DNA of 64,000 bases. Origin: CALMBW01 sp963779645. GTDB taxonomy: Bacteria; Actinomycetota; CADDZG01; WHSQ01. The notes beneath the pieces were generated by a model. That model searched no databases and was not told the DNA's origin. It saw only the letters and a program-made list of their open reading frames with translations. The DNA is taken from contig CAVZYX010000005.1 in assembly GCA_963779645.1 (NCBI GenBank), positions 496,001-560,000 on the forward strand, in the 5' to 3' direction. Made by a program: the position numbers and the translations under genes. Below, one piece after another: positions 50,428-58,790 of this stretch (positions within the stretch are counted from its first letter, which is position 1; each line of letters starts with the position of its first letter).

Positions 50428-52899
50428 ATGAAGGGGAACCTCGCCAAGAGGCTCGGCGTTTTCGTAGCAGCCGCAGCGCTCATCCAGGTTGTCGCATTGC
50501 CGGTAGCTTACGCAGCGGTTCCGGGCGGTAACGCTCAGATCACGACGCCACGAGACCTTTTCGCCGGTTCGCCCACGGCACCCGTAACCATCCGGGTGAA
50601 CAACACGGGCACGAACCCACTCGTCCCGCTCATGGCGGCCCCCCAGCCGATCAAGGGCGTTGAGGTCCTGCTTCCCACGGGGGCCGCGACCTTGGCTGAG
50701 ATGGGCGCGCTCCCCAGCGGTTGGACCGCGACGAGTGTCCCTTCCGCTAACAAGGTCATCTTCGAAACGACCGGCGCTGGGATCACCGCCGCACAGAACC
50801 TGAGCTTCCCTATCCTCGTGAACGTTGCACCGCAAGCTCAGGACGCAGCCCGAAACTGGAGGGTCAGCATCTCCAGTGACGGTTTCAACTCTTCGACCCC
50901 TGCTCAGGCTGCGTCGAGCGGCGCGCTGACGACGACGACTCGCATCATCAAGGTGCTCGGCGTCGACATCATCGGCGACGCCCGCGTCACCGACAACTCG
51001 GTCACGTCGGGCCAGTCCGGTGTTCCGATCCGCGCTCTTATCCAGAATGCTGGTAGCGGAACCCAGACTGTCACCCCAGTCATCACGGGACTCGGCACCG
51101 GCTCGGCCACAGGACCCGATTCGGTCGTCGTCGGCCCAGGCGAAACCGCCACCGCGATCTTCAACACCACTTTCGGCGCAGCCGGCACAGTGACTCCGAA
51201 CGTCGATGCGAACTCCGCCTCTGCAAACGGGATCCCGGCCGACGGTTCGTTGATCACCGTGCAGACCCCCTTCGCCGCTACCTACGGTGGCAGCCTTGCT
51301 CCCACCGACGTAATCCCCGGCGAGTCCTACTCCTTCGGCCTGACGGTCAACAAGACCGGTGAGGTCGGCGGAACGCTCGACACGGCCACGACGAGACTCG
51401 CCTTCGGTCCTGCAAGCCAGTTCTCTGCGGGGGCCGCCGACGCAACGAGCTTCGCCGCCGGCAATGACAGCAAGGGTGTCACCTTCGCCTCGACCGCGAT
51501 CCCAGCGATCGCCGACGCGCAGTACACACCGACCCTGACGCTGGCCGGCACCGACACGAACGGTGCACCTTTCAGCGTCAGCCCTACCGTGAACAACCAG
51601 ATCCGCGTTGACAGTGCCTTCCCGCTCATCGCGCCAACGCTTACGGCTCCGGCTCCTGAGGTCGGCACCGAGCCTGCGGCCACCGACGGCGCTCAGATCA
51701 CCTTCGGCGGCACCGTCAAGGACAGCACGACCAACAACGCCTGCACGACCTGCACCATCACGGGTGCCGTCCTTCGCCAGTACGACTCGTCCGGCGTCGT
51801 GATCACGCCCGACATCCCGGTCAACGTTTCGTACAACTCCGGTACGGGTGCCCTCAGCGGTTCCTACGCTTCCACGTACGACGCAGACGCGACGAGCGTC
51901 GAACTTCTAGTGACCGCTCGCAAGGCCACGCTTCGCCAGGCCACCGCTGCATCATCCGCACTCGACGTGGACAACATCGATCCCTTCTTCATCGCCGCTG
52001 CCACGGGTGACGGCACGGGCGCACTCGACAAGATCCAAGTGACCCTCAACGAGGCCATCACCGACGGTGGAGCTCTCGAGGCGACCGACTGGAGCGTTCC
52101 GGGCAACACCGTCTCAGATGTCACTGTTGCCGGTCAGATCATCACACTCGATCTGCAGAACAACCTTGGCCGTGAAGACACCCCCGAAGTGACGTACGAG
52201 CCGACCGCGATCAGCTCCGGCCACACGGACCGCGTTGCTCAAGAGCTCGCTGCGGCGGTGATCGATGCCGCCGACGGCATCGTTCCTCTGGCTCCCGTCT
52301 TCGACACCGTGAGCGGACTCGCCATCCAGGGCGGCAGCTTCTACACGAACCAGTCCACCCCCGCGTTCGTCGTGAGCGGCGTCAGCGCCGGTCAGACTGC
52401 GGCTATCTACGAAGACCTCAACGGCAACGGCACGATCGAAGGCAGCGACCGCAAGCTCGCCGAGGCCACTGCTCAGAACGGCAATCCCTTGTCGCTCGTG
52501 TCGGACGACCTCGGAACCACGGATCGGACCCTGCAGATCCTCGGTCAGGTCGTCGACGGAGCCGGCAACGAGGGCCCGATCACGATCGTTCCGCTGGTTC
52601 TCGACTTCACACTGCCGACGGCCGGAACCTTCGCAGCCACGGCTGACGGTGTGGACGTCAACTTCTCCGAGGTTCTCGTCCGCGGGGTTACACGGACCGT
52701 TGACTGGACCGTCTTCTCGGGCCTCGAATCGTTCGGTGTGAATGCCATCGCCGGCAGCGGTGCTACCCGCAGCCTGGCAGTGGACGACCCCGACTGGGCG
52801 AGTGCTGCCAGCAAGCTCATCTACCAGCCGGTAGGAGCGTCCACTCCGCTTGAGGACAGGGCCGGGAACCCGCTTGCTCCCTTCACCCTGAACCAGTAA
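50428..52899 (+). CDS. Large exported cell-surface protein (S-layer-like), copy 1
   Basis: About 823 residues from ATG 50428 (preceded by AAAGGGA). Signal peptide KRLGVFVAAAALIQVVALPV then AYA. The mature protein is Thr/Ala/Gly-rich, low in Lys and Cys, and made of repeated beta-type modules with motifs EATDWSVPG and RTVDWTVFSGLESFGVNAIA, like bacterial Ig/SwmB-type domains of S-layer proteins. Codon use is strongly biased to C-ending codons, as in abundant proteins. A terminator follows and a second related gene starts 96 bp on. S-layer function is inferred from composition; no anchor (SLH) domain seen. Confidence 0.6.
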   Translation: MKGNLAKRLGVFVAAAALIQVVALPVAYAAVPGGNAQITTPRDLFAGSPTAPVTIRVNNTGTNPLVPLMAAPQPIKGVEVLLPTGAATLAEMGALPSGWTATSVPSANKVIFETTGAGITAAQNLSFPILVNVAPQAQDAARNWRVSISSDGFNSSTPAQAASSGALTTTTRIIKVLGVDIIGDARVTDNSVTSGQSGVPIRALIQNAGSGTQTVTPVITGLGTGSATGPDSVVVGPGETATAIFNTTFGAAGTVTPNVDANSASANGIPADGSLITVQTPFAATYGGSLAPTDVIPGESYSFGLTVNKTGEVGGTLDTATTRLAFGPASQFSAGAADATSFAAGNDSKGVTFASTAIPAIADAQYTPTLTLAGTDTNGAPFSVSPTVNNQIRVDSAFPLIAPTLTAPAPEVGTEPAATDGAQITFGGTVKDSTTNNACTTCTITGAVLRQYDSSGVVITPDIPVNVSYNSGTGALSGSYASTYDADATSVELLVTARKATLRQATAASSALDVDNIDPFFIAAATGDGTGALDKIQVTLNEAITDGGALEATDWSVPGNTVSDVTVAGQIITLDLQNNLGREDTPEVTYEPTAISSGHTDRVAQELAAAVIDAADGIVPLAPVFDTVSGLAIQGGSFYTNQSTPAFVVSGVSAGQTAAIYEDLNGNGTIEGSDRKLAEATAQNGNPLSLVSDDLGTTDRTLQILGQVVDGAGNEGPITIVPLVLDFTLPTAGTFAATADGVDVNFSEVLVRGVTRTVDWTVFSGLESFGVNAIAGSGATRSLAVDDPDWASAASKLIYQPVGASTPLEDRAGNPLAPFTLNQ

Positions 52900-52920
52900 C
52901 CGGATAGTCCGAAATATAGA

Positions 52921-52949
52921 GAGAGGCCCGTCGATTTGACGGGCCTCTC
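52921..52949 (+). terminator. Rho-independent terminator after surface-protein gene
   Basis: GAGAGGCCCGTC (52921-52932), loop GATTT, GACGGGCCTCTC (52938-52949): a perfect 12-bp stem followed by ACGTTT. Between the two surface-protein genes, so partial read-through could set a ratio between them. Confidence 0.8.
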
Positions 52950-52995
52950 ACGTTTCACAGCAGGAAAGACCCCTTCGAAGTCAAAAGGTAGTGCC

Positions 52996-55119
52996 ATGCG
53001 TAGAACCCTGACCATCGCCGTGTCCCTCGCCCTCTTCCTGGGCGCGCTTGGTGCGCCCACTGGTGCTCTCGCGGCCGGTGCGTTTCCGGCACCGACCCTC
53101 ACAGATCCAACCGGCAAGCCGTCAACCGACGGGACGGAGCAGGTCGCCTTCGGGGGCACCACCGAGCCCGGTGCGACGAAGATCCAGGCAAGGATCCTCC
53201 GGCTTGATGCGGATGGGCTCATCATCACGACCGATAACAACGGCCACTCCTTCAACGACGACGTGACTTCATTGCTAACGATCTCCTCCGAAGGCGTCAT
53301 CAGGGGTTCTGCTTTCGCGGGAGTCATCCCGAGCCGAACCGAGGCTCTGTCACTTTTGGTCAAGGTCCAGAATCCGGACGGCTCCACGGTAGAAGGCCGC
53401 TCCCCTGCGCTTCCTTACGACAACGATCCACCGAAGATCTCCGGCTACGAACTCGTCGATGTGGACACCATCCGCGTTCTCTTCTCGGAAGACGTCACTT
53501 ACAGGACGCCCTTGGGGTTCTCTTCCGCGGGATCTACAGCGGACTGGACGGTGTCCCTCGGGGGAGCGAACAATCCCGTCGTGAACGTTACGGGGGCCGG
53601 TGACGAGCGGCTCCTGACACTCTTTAACGATTTCGACGAAGACGACACCCCTAACGTTCTCTTTACCGTTCAGAACGTCGATCGGCGCTACGAAGACGTG
53701 CATGGACGTCGATTGAACAACGACACCACGCGTGTCGCCGTCGATCGGATCGCGCCGGACGTTCCGACCATCGCATCGATCGCAGGCCGTAACTCGACAC
53801 AGGTGACCGCGAACGAGACCAATCCGATCGTTGTGGTCTCGGGGCTTACCAACGGGCACAGCGGTCAGCTCTTCGAAGAAACCGATGGAGTTAGCGGTCT
53901 CAGTTCCGGCGACTCTGCGGTCAGCGCAAAGGTTCTTGGAAGCGGCGGCAGCGCCACGCTCGACTTCTCCGGTCCATCTGAAGGCAGCAACGACCTGTAC
54001 GCGGTGGCGTGGGACAACGCCAGCGACCCGAACAGAAGTGCTGGCGCTGGCGGCCGATACACCCTGGACACGACCGCACCGACGGTGCTGTCGGCTGAGC
54101 CGGTGGACTCATCCTTCATCCGAGTCACATTCACGGAAACGATCTTCGGAACCGGTACGCCGGCCGACTGGAAGGTTGGCGGCGGCACATACCCGGTCAT
54201 GAGTGTTGTGGGTCAAGGGAACTCGCGGTTCCTACAGGTTTCGGGAGTTCCGGCCGGCACCGAAGTCGCCTACTCACGTACCTCAGGCTCGGTACTCGCC
54301 GACGCTGTTGGGAATGCGGTAGCGGCTGCCTCGAAGAAAACGACTCAGAACCAGCCGAGTTCGGGTTCGACAACCACTCCGTCACCAGCGCCAACTTCGA
54401 CGGCAACCCCGACCCCGCGGCCCTCGTCTACCGCGACACCAACGCCGACACCGACTCCTACATCAACACCGACCGCGGCTCCCGAGCCTGAGAACATCGA
54501 AGCGACCGCCGTCCAGGATCGAGCGGAGGCCGGTACTTGTCAGGAAGTCAGCGTGACCTTCTACCGGAACGGTGAACCCGTTGCTGGAGAGAACATCGAC
54601 ATCGAACTGGCCGAGGGCTTGGAGTTCTGCGACGGAACGAGTGGTCGACACGCCGAAGCGTTCACCGACTCAACCGGTACTGCCGTCTTCAAGATCCTCT
54701 CGAGAACCGATCAGACGATCGCTATCGTCGCGTGGCACGACAAAGATGATGATGACTTCACCGACTCGAACGAGCAGAGAAGGACGGTCGAGTTGAAGTG
54801 GGGCCTCAACGGAGCCCGAGAGATCACGTTGAACACCAGCAAGAAACTCGTGAAGCGCGGCAGGAAGATCCGTCTCCACGGAACGACGGAAGCGGTGGTC
54901 CGGCGTTGTGAGGTTGATGCCGCCATCGATATCGTTCGCAAACGCAGGGGCCGCGTGAAGGTTCTCGACACCGTGTTCACCCGAGCCGACGGAAGTTTCC
55001 GCAAGCGGATCCGGGTCAAGCGCAACGCCTTCTACTTCGCCAGAGCGAACGCGATCGGCGGATGCGACGAAGCTCTGTCCCCGCGACTGCGAATCAGGGT
55101 CAAACCTCTCCGCAAGTAG
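52996..55119 (+). CDS. Large exported cell-surface protein, copy 2, with Pro/Thr linker
   Basis: About 707 residues, start ATG 52996; a longer frame to 52936 is not supported. Signal peptide (MRRTLTIAVSLALFLGALGA). Ig-like beta modules share motifs with copy 1 (TADWTVSLGGANNPVVNVTG; TPADWKVGGGTYPVMSVVGQ). A linker around 470-515 is a PT repeat (STATPTPRPSSTATPTPTPT), then a C-terminal domain with two more beta modules and a basic end (LRIRVKPLRK). The basic C-terminus may bind the cell-wall polymer. Companion of copy 1; probably a second layer or a stalk. Confidence 0.6.
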   Translation: MRRTLTIAVSLALFLGALGAPTGALAAGAFPAPTLTDPTGKPSTDGTEQVAFGGTTEPGATKIQARILRLDADGLIITTDNNGHSFNDDVTSLLTISSEGVIRGSAFAGVIPSRTEALSLLVKVQNPDGSTVEGRSPALPYDNDPPKISGYELVDVDTIRVLFSEDVTYRTPLGFSSAGSTADWTVSLGGANNPVVNVTGAGDERLLTLFNDFDEDDTPNVLFTVQNVDRRYEDVHGRRLNNDTTRVAVDRIAPDVPTIASIAGRNSTQVTANETNPIVVVSGLTNGHSGQLFEETDGVSGLSSGDSAVSAKVLGSGGSATLDFSGPSEGSNDLYAVAWDNASDPNRSAGAGGRYTLDTTAPTVLSAEPVDSSFIRVTFTETIFGTGTPADWKVGGGTYPVMSVVGQGNSRFLQVSGVPAGTEVAYSRTSGSVLADAVGNAVAAASKKTTQNQPSSGSTTTPSPAPTSTATPTPRPSSTATPTPTPTPTSTPTAAPEPENIEATAVQDRAEAGTCQEVSVTFYRNGEPVAGENIDIELAEGLEFCDGTSGRHAEAFTDSTGTAVFKILSRTDQTIAIVAWHDKDDDDFTDSNEQRRTVELKWGLNGAREITLNTSKKLVKRGRKIRLHGTTEAVVRRCEVDAAIDIVRKRRGRVKVLDTVFTRADGSFRKRIRVKRNAFYFARANAIGGCDEALSPRLRIRVKPLRK

Positions 55120-55139
55120 CGCTCTGAAGTTTGGACCTT

Positions 55140-55153
55140 TGCACAAAAGGGCC
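55140..55153 (+). repeat. Copy 2 of intergenic 14-mer
   Basis: TGCACAAAAGGGCC, identical to copy 1 (50238-50251), just downstream of the second surface-protein gene and 150 bp before the inverted-repeat unit. Confidence 0.4.
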
Positions 55154-55167
55154 TGCTCGTTCTGCGG

Positions 55168-55287
55168 CTAACCATGCGCCTCAAGAGGGGTTCCAGTGGA
55201 GGCGCCGTAGACGGATCGCATTTCCCGGACCGTCGCATGAAGGTCGCTCTTTGCGTGTTCGATCTGCTCCCCAACTGCTGAGATCAA
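55168..55287 (-). CDS. Possible 39-residue ORF within an inverted repeat
   Basis: TTG 55287 to TAG 55168: MISAVGEQIEHAKSDLHATV then REMRSVYGASTGTPLEAHG. The composition is protein-like, but it is embedded in a perfect 11-bp inverted repeat (55184-55194, 55289-55299) and no ribosome site is clear. It may be a remnant or chance; low confidence. Confidence 0.2.
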   Translation of the reverse strand: MISAVGEQIEHAKSDLHATVREMRSVYGASTGTPLEAHG

Positions 55288-55299
55288 CGGAACCCCTCT
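55184..55299. repeat. 11-bp inverted repeat, 116-bp unit
   Basis: AGAGGGGTTCC at 55184-55194 and its exact reverse complement GGAACCCCTCT at 55289-55299, 94 bp apart, directly before hairpin H1. It could fold as an RNA or be the trace of an older insertion; no target-site duplication seen. Confidence 0.45.
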
Positions 55300-55304
55300 A
55301 CTAA

Positions 55305-55361
55305 AATCACGTCTGCTCTCGTTTCTGGCGCCTCGGCCACCGATTTTCAGATGAGACGTGT
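55305..55361. repeat. Palindromic repeat H1 (left end of DUF559 unit)
   Basis: Left arm AATCACGTCTGCTCTC (55305-55320) is identical to the left arm of H3 (62772), and the next 12 bases agree at 11. The inner arm is degenerate (AGACGTG at 55354-55360 pairs with CACGTCT), with a TGGC/GCCA inner stem. Conserved outer arm, decayed inner arm: the shape of a terminal inverted repeat. Confidence 0.7.
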
Positions 55362-55407
55362 GAGCAACCTCACAACCGCGACCGCAACGTGATGTTTACC
55401 TCTCGCG

Positions 55408-56361
55408 ATGAAGAACGCAGACGCTGTAATCGCCGAAGTAGCCGGGCCTCAGTTCGGAGTCTTCACCTCTGCGCAGGTTTACGAACGCGGAGTGACCAGA
55501 GCAGAGCTCCGGTCGCGAGTTAACAAGGGCCAGGTCGAAAAGCTCCACCCCAAGGTCTACGCCATCGCAGGAGCACACCTATCGTGGCGAAGTCTCGTGA
55601 AAGCGGCAGAGCTATGGAGCAAAGATGGCGCCGCATCTCATCGAACGGCATGCCGGCTCCACGACTTCAAGGGGATCAGGTCGGCCTCCATCGAAGTCTC
55701 CTCGCGACGCTCGACCCCTGCCCCGAAGGGGTTCATCTGTCATCATCCAAAACGACTTCCCGAGTGGCAGATCGCATCGGTGGACGGGATCCGAACTACG
55801 AACGAAGAAAGATCCCTCCTCGATCTGTGCGCGATCGGGAAACCGTGGGAATGCGCCGACGCACTCGATAGTGCCTTGCGGGTCGATCCGGAGCTACTTG
55901 AAGCCGTCAGACACATCATCGAGGTCGAGTCAAAGCCTGGTCGAACGGGCATGCGGCTCCTCAGAGCACTGATCTCGGAACGTGACCCGTCGCACGCCCC
56001 GCCGGGCAGCGTTCTAGCGGCCCGGTTCCTTCGGTGGCTTCGCCGTGAGGGTTTTCCGGAGCCCGATGCCGAGTTCCGGGTTCTCGGTGAGGGCGGTTTC
56101 GTGAAGGATCTCGACTTCGCGTACCCATCGATCAAGCTGGGCTTCGAAGTGGACGGATACGAGCACCATGGACTCAAACGCCTCTTCGATGGTGATCGAG
56201 ATGGAGACACGGTCCTCATCGGGCTCGGGTGGCGGATCATGCGGATCACGCATTCAGCTCTCACCAATTCTCAGAAGCGATTCCGGCTCCGAAACAGCAT
56301 CGCCGCGGCCCTCCAACATCACGTCCAATCTCAAAATGTGAGCCTCACGCGCCGTTTTTGA
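55408..56361 (+). CDS. AbiEi-like / DUF559 endonuclease-domain protein
   Basis: A 317-residue two-domain protein. The N-terminus FGVFTSAQVYERGVTRAELR and KGQVEKLHPKVYAIAG form a winged helix like AbiEi antitoxin (AbiEi_4). The C-terminal half has a PD-(D/E)XK-type (DUF559, Vsr-like) fold: VKDLDFAYPSIKLGFEVDGY then EHHG, with Asp and Glu-X-Asp as metal ligands. No toxin partner (AbiEii) is adjacent. Its stop TGA (56359-56361) lies inside hairpin H2 and H1 lies 47 bp before its start. The enzyme may act on the hairpin DNA, as in a selfish or repeat-associated element; this is inference. Confidence 0.8.
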   Translation: MKNADAVIAEVAGPQFGVFTSAQVYERGVTRAELRSRVNKGQVEKLHPKVYAIAGAHLSWRSLVKAAELWSKDGAASHRTACRLHDFKGIRSASIEVSSRRSTPAPKGFICHHPKRLPEWQIASVDGIRTTNEERSLLDLCAIGKPWECADALDSALRVDPELLEAVRHIIEVESKPGRTGMRLLRALISERDPSHAPPGSVLAARFLRWLRREGFPEPDAEFRVLGEGGFVKDLDFAYPSIKLGFEVDGYEHHGLKRLFDGDRDGDTVLIGLGWRIMRITHSALTNSQKRFRLRNSIAAALQHHVQSQNVSLTRRF

Positions 56362-56375
56362 GAGCAGACGTGATT
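56318..56375. repeat. Palindromic repeat H2 (right end of DUF559 unit)
   Basis: Outer arm GAGAGCAGACGTGATT (56360-56375) plus TTGGGG after it matches the right side of H3. The inner arm ATCACGTC-CAA-TCTC (56318-56332) pairs except for three central bases. The hairpin overlaps the gene end, so the last codons and stop belong to the repeat. Confidence 0.7.
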
Positions 56376-56393
56376 TGGGGGGTTTTGGGCGTT

Positions 56394-56405
56394 TGCACAA
56401 AGGCC
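56394..56405 (+). repeat. Copy 3 (variant) of intergenic 14-mer
   Basis: TGCACAAAGGCC, like copies 1 and 2 but two bases shorter; 57 bp before the ATG of the M14 gene. Confidence 0.3.
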
Positions 56406-56461
56406 GGGCCTCCTTCTCTGGAGAACCGAAAGGGTCCAAGGAGAAACAGGGAGGAACTTTG

Positions 56462-58691
56462 ATGCGCAGACGTATCTCGAGGCTCATCGTCGCCTGCACG
56501 ATCTTTGCAGGCCTTCTGGTGGTCGGGCCGGCCGCCCAGGCAACACCTGTTTGTATCGGCGAGGAAAACGGAGGGCTCCCGCTAGAAGTGTGTGGGGGCC
56601 GCGTCTTTCCTGAAGCTGAGTACTCGTACGAGTACGTCCAGTACATGCCCGACCCGGTAACGGGGATAAGCGAATACGTCGATGGGCTCGCGGCCCTCGA
56701 GGAGCTTTACCCGCGCTGGATATCCGTCGTGAAGCTCACAGACCTCTATGGTCCCGACGCTGTTTCGATGGGCCCTGATGGACGTCGCTCATACATGGAC
56801 GAGGACACCAACGACGGGTTCGAGATCTACGCGATCAAGCTCACCGACCACGACGTACCCGACGAAGGCAAAGAGACCCTTCTCTTTTCACTGTCGGTGC
56901 ACGGCGACGAGATCGGTGGCAAAGAAGGCGGACTTCGCGCGATCGAGGACCTCGCCATGGCGGCTGAAGACGGTGGAACGATCGTTGACGGGTACGAGGG
57001 GTACACATCAACCACCGGGGCGGTGCCGGAGTTCCATGAGTACCCCGTCACAGAGGTGCTCGCTAATGAAGCCGTGTACTTCATCGACTTCAACATCGAC
57101 GGATGGGTCAGAGGCGATCACTTCCGCAACGGTCAGCCGAATGGTGGTTTGTACACACGCGGCAACTGGTCCGGAACAGACCTCAATCGCCAGATGCCAA
57201 CCGTCGGATCGATCAACACCTCGCGCAACCCCGTTACGGAATCCGAGATGCTCTATGGCCACCGTTTCATGCACGAGGTTGCGGCCGCTGGCGTGGGCGG
57301 TCAGCTCGCTTACGGCGCCGACATCCACGGTGAGAGCCAGTCCCGGGCGTTCATCGACATCATGTATCCGGCAGGTCAGTTCGACTCGGTCAAACACCGT
57401 CGTTTGATGGCGATCGCAGAACGAACGAAGTCGGTTGTTGATGAGACCCTCTTCGGGGGCTTGGTCGATGCACTCGAAGCCGCGACCGGCGGAGACGCTG
57501 GAGAAGGCATCGAAGACCAGGGCCTTCCCAAGAACACGATCCCAACCAAGCCCGCTCGATGGGGAACGGTGTGGGACACGCTCGGATACACAGACACCGG
57601 GTTCATCGGCGACTACCTCGCCACAGAACTCGGCGTCACGGGCATGGACTACGAGATGGCTTTCAACCACGCGGACACTCGCGCGCACACCCGTGCTTGG
57701 AACTACTGGATGCAAGAAAACATGATCAACGGGTCGCGAGCGATCATCAAGACCGCCATGGCCTATGCCATGACCGAGCGTGAGGACTTCGCAGACTTCA
57801 AGATCGAGCCGGGGGGCCGCGTTGGGTTCGTCTTCGATCCCACCCGGGTGACTGATTCGGACGACAACGGAGTGGGCAGACTTGCTGGTCCGCAAGCCAA
57901 TGGGATCAGTCAGAACGGCAAGCCGGTTGAGCAGGCGTCCTACTCTGCTTCGCACCTTGACTTCTTCGCCGACGAGAGCAAGTACGTCGTTGGAGGGATC
58001 ACGCCCATCGGTCCGGCGATCGATAGCTGCCGATCCAGGCGCGTTGGATCATCTCGACTCACTCGTGATCGCCGACCTCCTAAACCCGGTCGACGCCTCG
58101 GGGGCCGCGTACGACAACAGCGCCTACATCGCCAACCTGAAGTCATGGGTCGAGCGAGGAGGCAACCTCGTGCTCACGGACCGCTCTCTGCATCTACTCG
58201 GTGACATGGATGTCGTCGACGATGCCGCTGTTAGAGACATCACGGTGTACCAGCCTTACGCCAACATCCGCGATTTCGACAGCCCGATGGTGGCCGGCCT
58301 CCGCAGGAACGCGCGGCAACTGTCGGAAGCGACGCTCGTCGGTTACGGCATCGGTAACAACGCATCGCCGATGACCATCGTCGACAAGGCTCCGTGGGAG
58401 GCAGTCGGGGGCCAAACCGTCGGAACAACCGGAAACAACTCCGGGGGCAGCGACAGCCAGACGCAGACCTCTGTCGGTCAGATCTCACTTGGGGACGGTC
58501 AGATCAGGATCATGGGTGGCGGGCTCTCGACACCGACCGAGACTCTCGACCACCGCTACGGCCTGAAGGATTACGCGCTTACCTATTCGGGGCTGTACAT
58601 CCTCGAGAACTCCATGAAGTACGACGCGCCGGGCCTCGGCACCTTCGTCACTCCGGTCGAGGAGACCGGCGGGTTGTTCTCGCTGCTCTAG
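56462..58691 (+). CDS. Secreted M14 carboxypeptidase-like protein, frameshifted
   Basis: Start ATG 56462, ribosome site GGGAGGA seven bases before. Signal peptide (MRRRISRLIVACTIFAGLLV). M14 zinc ligands: His and Glu in SLSVHGDEIGGKEGGLRAIE near 140 and His in YGADIHGESQSRAFI near 285, plus TDLNRQMPTVG. Around 58025 the frame shifts after GITPIGPAID; reading +1 continues with GALDHLDSLVIADLLNPVD and a GATase-like C-terminal domain (WVERGGNLVLTDRS) to a stop at 58691. The joined protein is about 743 residues. The second M14 gene at 60.8 kb has the same domain order and also a single shift. Confidence 0.75.
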
Positions 58692-58790
58692 ACATCAGGT
58701 CTCCGCTCGGAACTGGGTGACATGTCCCCGGGAACGAGCGGAGACGTGATGGAAAAAGGGGACGAACCGGACGTGGAGAACCTTTGGAAG

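Noticed and set aside
54410..54480. Tandem-repeat or CRISPR-like signal
   Set aside because: It is the Pro/Thr-coding linker of the second surface protein (ACC/CCG codon repeats), in frame, with no spacers.
56318..56375. H2 as a plain rho-independent terminator of the DUF559 gene
   Set aside because: The outer arm is the same sequence as in H1 and H3, including upstream of the gene, and no T-tract follows; a terminator role is possible but does not explain the sequence identity.
56375..56405. Cyclic-di-GMP riboswitch before the M14 gene (GCACAAAGGCC)
   Set aside because: Only a short piece resembles the core; the other conserved stem and the GNRA receptor pair are missing.
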